Positions 1 through 6,570 of a stretch of 34,024 nucleotides of DNA are shown piece by piece. How positions within the stretch are numbered: position 1 is the first letter of the stretch; each line of letters starts with the position of its first letter. The DNA comes from Lachnospiraceae bacterium. GTDB lineage: Bacteria > Bacillota > Clostridia > Lachnospirales > Lachnospiraceae. The position numbers and the translations under genes are program-made. The stretch lies in NCBI GenBank assembly GCA_017622795.1, contig JAGAQI010000032.1, positions 1 to 34,024 on the forward strand. Direction: 5' to 3'. A model generated the notes under the pieces. That model was not told where the DNA came from, did no database searches, and saw only the letters and a program-made list of their open reading frames with translations.

Positions 1-91
1 TCCATTCAGAGATGCCTTCTGGTGTTTCTGGATACCTTCCTTCGTAATACATTTCAACACACTTTCTTTTGAACTCATAAGAGTATCGCAT
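1..91 (-). CDS. IS3-type transposase OrfA, N-terminal fragment (runs off window)
   Basis: Thirty codons are visible before the window edge. They begin MRYSYEFKRKCVEMYYEG, a helix-turn-helix start of the kind found in OrfA of IS3/IS150-like elements, where it binds the element ends. The ATG at 91 follows a GGAGGG ribosome site (about 101-106) and lies only 42 bp inside the element end, as is usual for these elements. The rest of OrfA and the OrfB integrase lie outside the window, so it cannot be told whether the copy is intact. Assignment to IS3 rests on the start motif and the terminal sequence. Confidence 0.7.
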   Translation of the reverse strand, partial: MRYSYEFKRKCVEMYYEGRYPETPEGISEW

Positions 92-133
92 AAAAATAAC
101 CCTCCTTACTGGGTGTCCAGTAAAGAGGGTACA
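1..133 (-). mobile_element. End of an IS3-family insertion sequence
   Basis: Read on the minus strand the element appears to start at 133 with TGTACCCTCTTTACTGGACA, a terminal sequence of the 5'-TG type common in the IS3 family. Directly inside is a palindrome (TTACTGG / CCAGTAA, about 106-125). The transposase start codon is at 91. The other end lies outside the window, so the target duplication cannot be read. The element sits 41 bp beyond the prfA stop, in the same orientation as prfA. Confidence 0.65.
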
Positions 134-174
134 TATCAGTTTTCACGCAAACAGGCTTTTCTTATCTTATACTA

Positions 175-1251
175 TTAATTTTCTTCTGCCATAGCAGCCA
201 ATTTTTCTGCCTGGTCGGCTGCGATTAAGGAATCGATGAACTTCTGTAAATCACCGTTCATTACCGCATCCAGATTGTATGTGGTAAGATTGATTCTGTG
301 GTCGGTTACACGTCCCTGTGGGAAGTTATAGGTACGGATTTTTTCGGAACGGTCACCGGAGCCAACCTGACTCTTTCTTGCCGCTGCTTCTGCAGACTGA
401 GCCTTTTCCAACTCCAGTTCATACAATTTGGAACGTAATACCTTAAACGCCTTATCACGGTTCTTTAACTGGGACTTTTCATCCTGACAGGAAATTACGA
501 TACCTGTAGGAATATGGGTCAAACGAACAGCAGAGTCGGTGGTATTAACGCACTGTCCACCGTTACCGGAGGAACGGAACACATCGATACGGCAGTCGTT
601 CGGATTAATTTCAATATCTACTTCTTCTGCTTCCGGCATAATTGCTACCGTAATGGCAGAGGTTTGGATACGTCCCTGGGATTCTGTTACCGGCACACGC
701 TGTACACGGTGGGCACCACTTTCATATTTTAACTTAGAATATGCACCGGCACCGTTTACCATGAAGATTGCTTCCTTGAAACCACCAATACCGTTTTCAC
801 TGACAGAAATCAATTCCGTCTTCCAACGCTGGGATTCTGCATATTTACAATACATGCGGTAAATTTCTGCGGTAAACAGGGTTGCCTCATCACCGCCGGT
901 ACCTGCACGAAGTTCCACAATAACGTTTTTATCGTCATTAGGGTCCTTAGGAAGCAGTAAAACCTTTAACTTCTGTTCTAATGCTTCTACGTTTTCTTTG
1001 CTGGCATTTAACTCTTCCTTTGCCAGTTCTCTCATTTCTTCGTCGCTTTCTTCTTCCAGAATCATCAGACTGTCTTCAATATTCTGCTTTTCCTTTTTGT
1101 ACTCGGTATAAGCTTCTACAATCGGAGTCAAATCGTTCTGCTCCTTCATCAGCTTGCGGAAACGGTTCTGATCGCTGACTACGGTAGGCTCACTTAATTC
1201 GTTCTGGATTTCTTCAAAGCGTCTTAATAAATCCTCTAATTTATCAAACAT
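175..1251 (-). CDS. prfA: Peptide chain release factor 1
   Basis: RF1 reads UAA and UAG stop codons in the ribosomal A site and triggers release of the finished chain. The 358-residue length is normal. The class is set by the PVT tripeptide near residue 187 (the P-x-T anticodon-like motif of RF1; RF2 would carry SPF). The catalytic GGQ lies near residue 230 in [20 protein letters not shown]. There is no internal frameshift, as expected for RF1. The ATG at 1251 has AGAGGT eight bases upstream. It is the last gene of a DUF1385-prmC-prfA group, 14 bp after prmC, whose product methylates the GGQ glutamine. No terminator is visible after it; an IS end begins 41 bp downstream. Confidence 0.97.
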   Translation of the reverse strand: MFDKLEDLLRRFEEIQNELSEPTVVSDQNRFRKLMKEQNDLTPIVEAYTEYKKEKQNIEDSLMILEEESDEEMRELAKEELNASKENVEALEQKLKVLLLPKDPNDDKNVIVELRAGTGGDEATLFTAEIYRMYCKYAESQRWKTELISVSENGIGGFKEAIFMVNGAGAYSKLKYESGAHRVQRVPVTESQGRIQTSAITVAIMPEAEEVDIEINPNDCRIDVFRSSGNGGQCVNTTDSAVRLTHIPTGIVISCQDEKSQLKNRDKAFKVLRSKLYELELEKAQSAEAAARKSQVGSGDRSEKIRTYNFPQGRVTDHRINLTTYNLDAVMNGDLQKFIDSLIAADQAEKLAAMAEEN

Positions 1252-1265
1252 TTCTTTCTACCTCT

Positions 1266-2105
1266 CTATTTTACCAAAGTGGCACTGACCACCCGGTCCA
1301 GTCCTGCCAAATCTTTTATCACACGAATATTCTGAAACCCGTTTTCTCTCAATAGCAAGGACACATCCTCCCCTTGTTCACAACCGATTTCAAAGAAAAT
1401 TCTACCCTGATTTGCCAGGAACTTATTTGCTTCATGAATAATTTTTCTGTAAAAGAATAAACCGTCTTCATCGCCGTCTAACGCACTCATCGGCTCATGC
1501 TCTTTTACTTCCGGCATAAGTGTTTCGATAACCGCAGACGGAATATAAGGTGGATTGGATACTATAATGTCAAAGCATCTGCCCGTTGGCACCGCATCAA
1601 ACAAATCCCCGCAGTAAAATTCTGCAATTGCATCTAACCGCGTGGCATTACTTTTTGCGGTTTCAATAGCTTCCGCTGAAATATCGGTTCCCACCGCATC
1701 CGGCAAATGGCACATTTTTGCCAGGCTGAGTAAGATGCAACCTGTTCCGGTACATAAATCAAGCACCCGTTTTCCATTTGCTTCCCGGCTTACTTCCTCT
1801 ACCAGGATTTCCGTATCCTGTCTTGGAATTAACGTTGCGGGACTCACCAGAAATGAATATCCCATAAATTCCTGACTGCCGGTAATATACTGTAACGGGA
1901 CTCTTTTGGCTCTCTGTTCCGCCAACTTTACCAAAGTTGCTGCCTGTTCCTGCTCTATTTCCTCTTCTTTATGGAGGAAATACGAAGAACGGCTCATTCC
2001 GGTAACATATTCAAACAGATACCATGCATCTATGTCCGCATCCGGGACACCTGCTACTACCAACATGTTCACAACCTGCCCCAACGCTTCCTTACAGGTA
2101 ATCAT
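1266..2105 (-). CDS. prmC: Release factor glutamine N5-methyltransferase
   Basis: PrmC (HemK) transfers a methyl group from S-adenosylmethionine to the glutamine of the GGQ motif in release factors, which increases their activity. The 279 residues show an N-terminal helical substrate-binding part (about 1-85), a SAM-binding Rossmann segment with LDLCTGTGCILLSL near residue 115, and the defining NPPY motif (DIIVSNPPYIPS, near residue 185) that holds the target amide. The start ATG overlaps the stop of the upstream DUF1385 gene as ATGA, indicating translational coupling, and prfA, whose product is the substrate, follows 14 bp later. Confidence 0.95.
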   Translation of the reverse strand: MITCKEALGQVVNMLVVAGVPDADIDAWYLFEYVTGMSRSSYFLHKEEEIEQEQAATLVKLAEQRAKRVPLQYITGSQEFMGYSFLVSPATLIPRQDTEILVEEVSREANGKRVLDLCTGTGCILLSLAKMCHLPDAVGTDISAEAIETAKSNATRLDAIAEFYCGDLFDAVPTGRCFDIIVSNPPYIPSAVIETLMPEVKEHEPMSALDGDEDGLFFYRKIIHEANKFLANQGRIFFEIGCEQGEDVSLLLRENGFQNIRVIKDLAGLDRVVSATLVK

Positions 2106-3469
2106 CCCTCGGTATCCTCTTCCACTTCGTCGGAAATTTCCATAACCGACTTCGGACCCTTAAATTCAAAGTACATATCCAGTGCTTTTAAAATATCGTC
2201 ATCGTCTTCATCCTTGGAAAGACTCGCTGCAACAGCCTTGGTTGCTGCAGGCATAGGATCCTTCTTTGGTGCTTTGCCCTTCTTTGGTGCAGAAGCTGCA
2301 CTGGTAAGTTTAATATCAAATAACTGCGCAATATCTATTTCTAAAGGCTGGGCCGGAGCTTCTGCCTTCACTTCTTCCTGCTTAGGCACCTCACCCGCTG
2401 CTTCCTTTGTTGCAGTCAGTTCTTCTGCAGCCACTGTTTCCTGTGTTGCCGCTACTGCTTCTTCTGCCTTTTTTTCTTCCTTTGCAGGTTCCGGCTTTTT
2501 GCCGCCCTTATTGTTCTTATTATTTTTACTGTTTTTTGAATTTTTCTTAGATTTCTTACTATCCTTTTCGATAAACGCGTGCCAATCAAATACTGCTTCA
2601 ACAGAAGCCATGGCCACTTCAATCATGGAATCGTCCGGCTCTCTTGTGGTTAATGCCTGAAGCCACATACCCGGTCTGCTGAGTATATTCACGATCGGAT
2701 TATTACTTCTTCCCGCCAAACGGATAAACTCATAAGAAACACCGGCAATTACAGGAATCAGTAATAAGCGTATCACAAAACGAAGTAATGTATTCTCTAC
2801 CCGGATGAAAATAAAGAAAATAATACTGATTACCATCACCGTGAGCATAAAGCTGGTACCGCAACGCTTATGTTCCCTGCTCTGCTTTCTTACATTTTCT
2901 ACCGTAAGCGGCAGTCCGTTTTCGATACAATTGATCGACTTATGCTCTGCTCCATGATACATAAACAGACGCTTGATGTCTTTCATTCTCGCAATCAAAA
3001 CAATATATAATACAAAAATCAACAAACGGAAGACACCTTCCAACACGGCAAGTACGGTCGGGTTGTCAATCTTTGCGGCCAGGAAGCCTGCCAACAGCAT
3101 CGGTGCAACCACAAAAATCCCCACGGCAAGCACTACTGCCAAAACCATGGTAAAACCGTTTAATATTCCATCTGCATGGCCTTTTGTCATCTCATTTAAT
3201 TTCTTTTCAAATTTGGATTCTTCCTCTTCTTCTTCATAAAAAGATGCAGAAAAAGTCAAGGTTTTCATTCCAAGGGACAAGGAGTCAACAAATGCCACCA
3301 CTCCTCGAACAATTGGCAGGCTTAAAACCTTATTTTTTCTTTCAGGAAGGGTATTTGTTTCAATAGCAATTTCTTTATTTGGTTTTCTGACAGCTACGGC
3401 ATACTTATTGCCGTTTTTCATCATAACACCTTCGATGACCGCCTGTCCGCCTATTCCGGATGGTTTCAT
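2102..3469 (-). CDS. DUF1385 family membrane protein (YqhQ-like)
   Basis: The protein starts MKPSGIGGQAVIEGVMMKNG, the hallmark N-terminus of the DUF1385/YqhQ family, and carries the family motif HGAEHK near residue 173. About four hydrophobic segments between residues 105 and 235 suggest a multi-pass membrane protein. The biochemical role is not known, although the gene commonly sits beside prmC and prfA in Clostridia. Unusual here is a long low-complexity tail (about 295-455) rich in Lys, Glu and Ala that the core family lacks; it is probably disordered and cytoplasmic. The ATG has AAGGAGGAACC upstream. The stop overlaps the prmC start by four bases. Confidence 0.9.
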   Translation of the reverse strand: MKPSGIGGQAVIEGVMMKNGNKYAVAVRKPNKEIAIETNTLPERKNKVLSLPIVRGVVAFVDSLSLGMKTLTFSASFYEEEEEESKFEKKLNEMTKGHADGILNGFTMVLAVVLAVGIFVVAPMLLAGFLAAKIDNPTVLAVLEGVFRLLIFVLYIVLIARMKDIKRLFMYHGAEHKSINCIENGLPLTVENVRKQSREHKRCGTSFMLTVMVISIIFFIFIRVENTLLRFVIRLLLIPVIAGVSYEFIRLAGRSNNPIVNILSRPGMWLQALTTREPDDSMIEVAMASVEAVFDWHAFIEKDSKKSKKNSKNSKNNKNNKGGKKPEPAKEEKKAEEAVAATQETVAAEELTATKEAAGEVPKQEEVKAEAPAQPLEIDIAQLFDIKLTSAASAPKKGKAPKKDPMPAATKAVAASLSKDEDDDDILKALDMYFEFKGPKSVMEISDEVEEDTEG

Positions 3470-3501
3470 ACTTTGGTTCCTCCTTCAGTTTATTGAGCCA
3501 A

Positions 3502-3620
3502 GTTTGGAAATTCTTTGAATTTCCAAACTGTGCGGGGATATCCCCCGCGCACGAGCTTTTGTAGCAGCATTTTTTGAAAAGACGCTTTTCAAAAATGCTG
3601 TTGCAAAAACTCGTCTTGAC
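3502..3620. repeat. Block of three stacked palindromes (candidate dispersed repeat or leader RNA)
   Basis: Three adjacent inverted repeats fill the gap between the rpmE terminator and the DUF1385 start. First is a perfect 12-bp stem, GTTTGGAAATTC at 3502-3513 with GAATTTCCAAAC at 3517-3528. Second is GTGCGGGGA at 3530-3538 with TCCCC...GCAC ending at 3552, carrying a 2-3 nt bulge. Third is a long stem from about 3551 to 3613 built on CAGCATTTTTTGAAAAG and CTTTTCAAAAATGCTG around an ACG loop, with outer GAG/CTC arms. There is no plausible coding sequence. On the minus strand it would form the 5' untranslated region of the DUF1385-prmC-prfA group. It may be a REP/MITE-like element or a structured leader. 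Confidence 0.6.
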
Positions 3621-3632
3621 TATATTTAAAAA

Positions 3633-3664
3633 CAGGTTGAGCAAAACATTGTTAGCTCAACCTG
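3633..3664 (-). terminator. Rho-independent terminator after rpmE
   Basis: On the minus strand CAGGTTGAGC pairs perfectly with GCTCAACCTG (10 bp) around a 12-base loop and is followed by TGTTTTTAAA. It begins 26 bases beyond the rpmE stop and separates rpmE from the DUF1385 group. Confidence 0.85.
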
Positions 3665-3689
3665 ATTTTTAACCTTATATTTTTGTCTA

Positions 3690-3893
3690 CTACTGTGTTA
3701 AACCATACTTACGGTTGAACTTTTCAATAGCACCACGAGCAGCAGCAGCTTTCTGCTGACCGGTATAAAAAGGATGACACTTGGAACAGATTTCTACGTG
3801 AATTTCGCTCTTGGTGGAACCAGTTACGAATTCGTTACCGCAGTTACATGTTACCTTTGCCTGATAGTACTTTGGCTGAATAGCTTCTTTCAT
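3690..3893 (-). CDS. rpmE: Large-subunit ribosomal protein L31
   Basis: This is the 67-residue ribosomal protein bL31, which bridges the two ribosomal subunits. It begins [20 protein letters not shown] and has the four cysteines of the zinc-binding (C+) form, CNC near residue 18 and CSKC near residue 36. An in-frame GTG three codons upstream is rejected because the ribosome site GAGGTG overlaps it and is well spaced for the ATG at 3893. A promoter lies just past the rho stop and a terminator follows, so rpmE can be transcribed alone. Confidence 0.96.
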   Translation of the reverse strand: MKEAIQPKYYQAKVTCNCGNEFVTGSTKSEIHVEICSKCHPFYTGQQKAAAARGAIEKFNRKYGLTQ

Positions 3894-3952
3894 TCTTTTC
3901 ACCTCTTATTTTAAACATTACGATTATTAACCGCATAATAAACAGCTTTTAC

Positions 3953-3981
3953 ATTGTAGCATAAAACTTTTTTAAATGCAA
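3953..3981 (-). promoter_or_regulatory. Probable rpmE promoter
   Basis: On the minus strand TTGCAT (3981-3976) is followed by a 17-bp spacer and TACAAT (3958-3953), preceded by TGC as an extended -10. It lies 5 bp beyond the rho stop codon and 60 bp before the rpmE start. Confidence 0.7.
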
Positions 3982-3985
3982 TAGG

Positions 3986-5599
3986 TTAATTTATAATTTT
4001 TGTCTTTTTTATCATTTCTATAAAATCGGCGTTATTTCTTGTCTGGGTGAACAGCTTGATAATATTTTCCGTAGCCTCTTCCGACTTTACTCCGTTTAAC
4101 GCCCGACGCATTATGGTAGACGCTTCCAGTTCATTAGGATTAAGTAAAAGATCTTCCCGTCTGGTGCCGGACTTCGGTAAATCAATGGCAGGGAACACAC
4201 GACGTTCGGACAGATTTCTGTTCAGAACCAATTCCATGTTACCGGTTCCTTTAAATTCCTCGAATACCACATCATCCATGCGGCTGCCGGTGTCTACCAG
4301 GGCAGTAGCAAGAATGGTAAGACTTCCGCCCTCTCTCATATTTCGGGCAGCACCAAAGAATTTCTTTGGCATATGAAGTGCTGCCGGATCAAGACCGCCG
4401 GACAGCGTACGGCCACTGGCCTGTACAGTTAAGTTGTAAGCTCTGGCAAGACGAGTGATACTGTCGAGCAAGATTACAACATCCTTTTTATGCTCTACCA
4501 GACGCTTCGCCCGTTCAATTACCATTTCAGATACGCGTTTATGATTTTCCGGAAGTTCATCAAAGGTGGAATAGATGACTTCTACCTTTTCTCCTTCAAT
4601 AGATTCTTTAATATCGGTAACTTCCTCCGGACGTTCATCAATAAGCAAAATAATCAGATGCATATCCCGGTGATTTTTTGTAATAGCCTTAGCTACCTGC
4701 TTAAGCAACGTGGTTTTACCTGTTTTTGGCTGGGAAACAATCATTCCTCTCTGGCCTTTGCCGATTGGGGAAATTAAATCCACCATACGCATGGCAAGCG
4801 GACAGCCCGGCGTTTCCAGATGAATTCTCTCATTTGGAAAGATTGGTGTCAGATGTTCAAAGCGTGGTCTTCTCATCGGAGTTTCCGTCACCTGCACACC
4901 ATTAATGGATTTTACATATAACAACGGACTGAATTTCTCCGTTGCCGTACGGATTTTTGTATTACCTGAAACAATATCACCGGTACGGAGTCCGTATTTG
5001 CGAAGCAACGGCGTACTTACATACACGTCATTTTCACCCGGAAGATAGTTGTCACAACGAATAAAACCAAAGCCCTCCGGCATGATTTCGAGTATACCTG
5101 TTTTTGTTTCACCGCTGTCCAATGCTTCCAGTTCCTTTGGCGACATCGCTGCGATATCCTGCGGAGTAGGTCCCTTTGGCTGTTCCTGCGAAGCAGCTGC
5201 CGCCTGCGGACGCTGTTGGTTATAGCCGCTTTGCTGAGTATTATATGCCGGTCTCGGCTGCTGTACAAAAGACTGTGCAGCCGGACGACGCTGCACGGGA
5301 TATCCTGCTTGTCCTTTTTCCTGATATTGTACGGGACGACGCTCCGGTGCACTCTGATACGAAGCTTTTTTCTCTTCCTGTATCCGGGATTCTTCTGTTA
5401 CCGGCTCTTCTTTCCCTTCCTCAACAGCCGGTACATTTTTTGTTTCATCTTTTACGGAAGCTTTCTGCTCCTTTGCTTCAGGTTGCTCAGACAATAACTC
5501 CACTAATTCCGTTTTCCGCATGGTAGAAATGCCTTTTAACCCTCTTTTTTTTGCCTCTTCCTTTAATTCCGAAAGAGACCATACCGAATAATCTGCCAT
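3986..5599 (-). CDS. rho: Transcription termination factor Rho, with Gln/Pro-rich insertion
   Basis: Rho is a hexameric RNA-dependent ATPase that loads on nascent RNA and removes RNA polymerase. Domains in order: a Rho N-terminal SAP-like helical domain (1-40); a low-complexity linker (about 45-155) first rich in Glu and Lys, then in Gln, Pro, Tyr and Ala; the cold-shock-like RNA-binding domain with EGFGFIR near residue 170; and the RecA-like motor with Walker A QPKTGKTTL near residue 290, Walker B VVILLDSIT and the Q-loop region. At 537 residues it is longer than the roughly 420 of E. coli Rho because of the linker. The start has AAGGAG upstream. A transposon is inserted 119 bp before the start codon. 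Confidence 0.96.
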   Translation of the reverse strand: MADYSVWSLSELKEEAKKRGLKGISTMRKTELVELLSEQPEAKEQKASVKDETKNVPAVEEGKEEPVTEESRIQEEKKASYQSAPERRPVQYQEKGQAGYPVQRRPAAQSFVQQPRPAYNTQQSGYNQQRPQAAAASQEQPKGPTPQDIAAMSPKELEALDSGETKTGILEIMPEGFGFIRCDNYLPGENDVYVSTPLLRKYGLRTGDIVSGNTKIRTATEKFSPLLYVKSINGVQVTETPMRRPRFEHLTPIFPNERIHLETPGCPLAMRMVDLISPIGKGQRGMIVSQPKTGKTTLLKQVAKAITKNHRDMHLIILLIDERPEEVTDIKESIEGEKVEVIYSTFDELPENHKRVSEMVIERAKRLVEHKKDVVILLDSITRLARAYNLTVQASGRTLSGGLDPAALHMPKKFFGAARNMREGGSLTILATALVDTGSRMDDVVFEEFKGTGNMELVLNRNLSERRVFPAIDLPKSGTRREDLLLNPNELEASTIMRRALNGVKSEEATENIIKLFTQTRNNADFIEMIKKTKIIN

Positions 5600-5687
5600 A
5601 ACTCTTATTCTCCTTTTTACTTCTAAGTTTGTTGGGGGATTTATAGGGAAACAATAAATAACATAAGAAGACTTATGAATTTAATTT

Positions 5688-5716
5688 ATTATACATCATC
5701 TTTTAAAAAAAGAAAA
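5688..5716 (-). promoter_or_regulatory. Possible rho promoter
   Basis: A perfect TATAAT lies on the minus strand at 5693-5688, 88 bp before the rho start. With a 17-bp spacer the -35 would be TTTTCT (5716-5711), a weak match. The target duplication of the transposon begins at 5718, directly upstream of this -35. Confidence 0.45.
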
Positions 5717-5717
5717 G

Positions 5718-5725
5718 TAGTAATT
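5718..5725. repeat. Target-site duplication, left copy
   Basis: TAGTAATT directly precedes the left inverted repeat and is repeated exactly at 10099-10106 after the right inverted repeat. Eight bases is the duplication size expected for the IS1595 family. Confidence 0.85.
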
Positions 5726-5751
5726 TTATATTATCCAATAATCAGTTGATG
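5726..5751 (+). repeat. Left terminal inverted repeat of the transposon
   Basis: Reads TTATATTATCCAAT, then AATCAG, then TTGATG. The reverse complement of 10073-10098 reads TTATATTATCCAAT, CAGTAG, TTGATG, giving 23 of 26 matches without gaps. Confidence 0.85.
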
Positions 5752-5854
5752 GTTCTATCCCCTTTATTTAAGCCCTTTTCGCTTCAAAATCCCTTAAAAT
5801 AGGCATTTTCTTGGAGTTGAAAACCGTAAAATTTAACAGTAGGAAAAACATAAT

Positions 5855-5891
5855 AAAAAGACCTAAAGGGATTTCTCCAATAGGTCTTTTT
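5855..5891 (-). terminator. Terminator near the left transposon end
   Basis: AAAAAGACCTA and TAGGTCTTTTT form an 11-bp stem around a 15-base loop. The stem ends in a T-run on either strand, so it could stop transcription leaving or entering the element. No convincing gene lies between it and the 49-residue peptide unit. Confidence 0.65.
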
Positions 5892-5996
5892 CTCTTAGAA
5901 CACTTTTTATTTTCTCAAACACCTTAAGGATTGTATTTTCAGAATGGTAAGATAAAATAAAAATATAAAAACTTTTTAAAATTAGAAAGAAAAAAA

Positions 5997-6036
5997 GCCA
6001 ACGACTTAATGTGCTGCAACACACTAAGCCATTGAC
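5997..6036 (-). terminator. Terminator of the 49-residue peptide gene
   Basis: On the minus strand a 17-bp stem with a six-base loop is followed by seven T. All 17 positions pair only if G-U pairs are allowed, and those pairs exist only in the minus-strand RNA, so the direction is clear. It lies 20 bp after the peptide stop codon. Confidence 0.8.
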
Positions 6037-6055
6037 CTCCCTTGCAGGCATTATT

Positions 6056-6205
6056 TTAAAAATACTTACTTATATCTTCAAGAATCATTTCGATGGCATA
6101 ACCAGCGACAGTATTTCTTGCAAACGTAAGCATTCGAATAATGTTTCTCTGGGTTACTTTTTTGGTTAGTACTTTTTTTAGAAATTTCAAAAGTTTCCTA
6201 ATCAT
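6056..6205 (-). CDS. Small cationic peptide, 49 residues, function unknown
   Basis: The reading frame runs from ATG at 6205 to TAA at 6056 and gives a 49-residue peptide starting MIRKLLKFLKKVLTKKVTQR and ending LEDISKYF. The N-terminal half is a basic amphipathic helix candidate (Lys/Arg alternating with Leu/Ile/Val/Phe); the C-terminal half is more neutral to acidic. There is no signal peptide. Support for a real gene is strong: GAAAGGAGGG eight to nine bases before the ATG, a promoter with TTGAAC-17-TATAAT upstream, and a directional terminator 20 bp downstream. It forms a self-contained unit near the left end of the transposon. Family is not recognised; membrane-active peptide, toxin or DNA-binding accessory are possible but unproven. 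Confidence 0.7.
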   Translation of the reverse strand: MIRKLLKFLKKVLTKKVTQRNIIRMLTFARNTVAGYAIEMILEDISKYF

Positions 6206-6268
6206 AGGCACACCCTCCTTTCTCAATTTATAGAAAGTTCTCCTAGCGCTCTAGTTAGCACAAATCTC

Positions 6269-6297
6269 ATTATAACAAAAAATTCCCAAAGGTTCAA
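6269..6297 (-). promoter_or_regulatory. Promoter of the 49-residue peptide gene
   Basis: On the minus strand TTGAAC (6297-6292), a 17-bp spacer and TATAAT (6274-6269) with TGT before it (extended -10). The leader would be near 57 bases. The -35 sits in the loop of the upstream terminator hairpin, so the two signals overlap. Confidence 0.7.
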
Positions 6298-6314
6298 CTC
6301 CTTTGGGAATTTTT
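6278..6314. terminator. Terminator after the lipoprotein unit
   Basis: AAAAATTCCCAAAGG (6278-6292) pairs perfectly with CCTTTGGGAATTTTT (6300-6314) around a seven-base loop; the arms provide a T-run on either strand. It ends the minus-strand lipoprotein transcript, roughly 257 bases after the stop codon. Confidence 0.8.
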
Positions 6315-6411
6315 ATTTTATATAAAAAACTTTCCTTATTAACCAATGAGAATAACTATTTATGCCCATAGCACTCTCTCAAGCTCAAACAAATTATTTA
6401 AGTGAAACGAA

Positions 6412-6506
6412 GGTAACTAAGGGCGAAGATGTGCGGGAAGTTTAACTTCTGCCCGTCCTTTGGCTCTTAGGCTTCTACAGTTGGAATACTACCATCTTGG
6501 GTACAT
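6412..6506 (-). ncRNA. Candidate structured RNA with a five-codon reading frame, 3' of the lipoprotein gene
   Basis: The 250 bp between the lipoprotein stop and its terminator holds no normal gene but several nested complementary segments: GGTA 6412-6415 with TACC 6490-6493, CTAAG 6417-6421 with CTTAG 6466-6470, and an inner stem CGGGAAG 6434-6440 with CTTCtgCCCG 6446-6455 (two-base bulge, five-base loop). On the minus strand a good ribosome site (GAGGAG, 6519-6514) stands seven bases before an ATG at 6506 that opens MYPRW and stops at 6489, at the outer edge of the fold. The G+C of this patch is higher than that of the rest of the transposon. Strand and function are inferred. Confidence 0.4.
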
Positions 6507-6570
6507 ATTTTATCTCCTCTGTACAATATGATTTGTTTCTTAGGTAAGAGACATATTTTTGTATTTGAAA

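Noticed and set aside
1971-2660. 229-codon plus-strand frame over the prmC/DUF1385 junction
   Set aside because: It is antisense to two well-conserved genes, and its Ser/Phe-rich product reflects the Lys/Glu-rich tail on the other strand.
3405-3644. 79-codon minus-strand frame upstream of DUF1385
   Set aside because: It lies over the stacked palindromes and has no ribosome site; the hairpins explain the sequence better.
5863-6051. Open frame of 62 codons on the minus strand after the 49-residue peptide
   Set aside because: It starts inside the peptide's terminator region, has no proper ribosome site and runs through two terminator hairpins. The second half (ending KDLLEKSL) looks somewhat protein-like, but no start codon with support exists for it.
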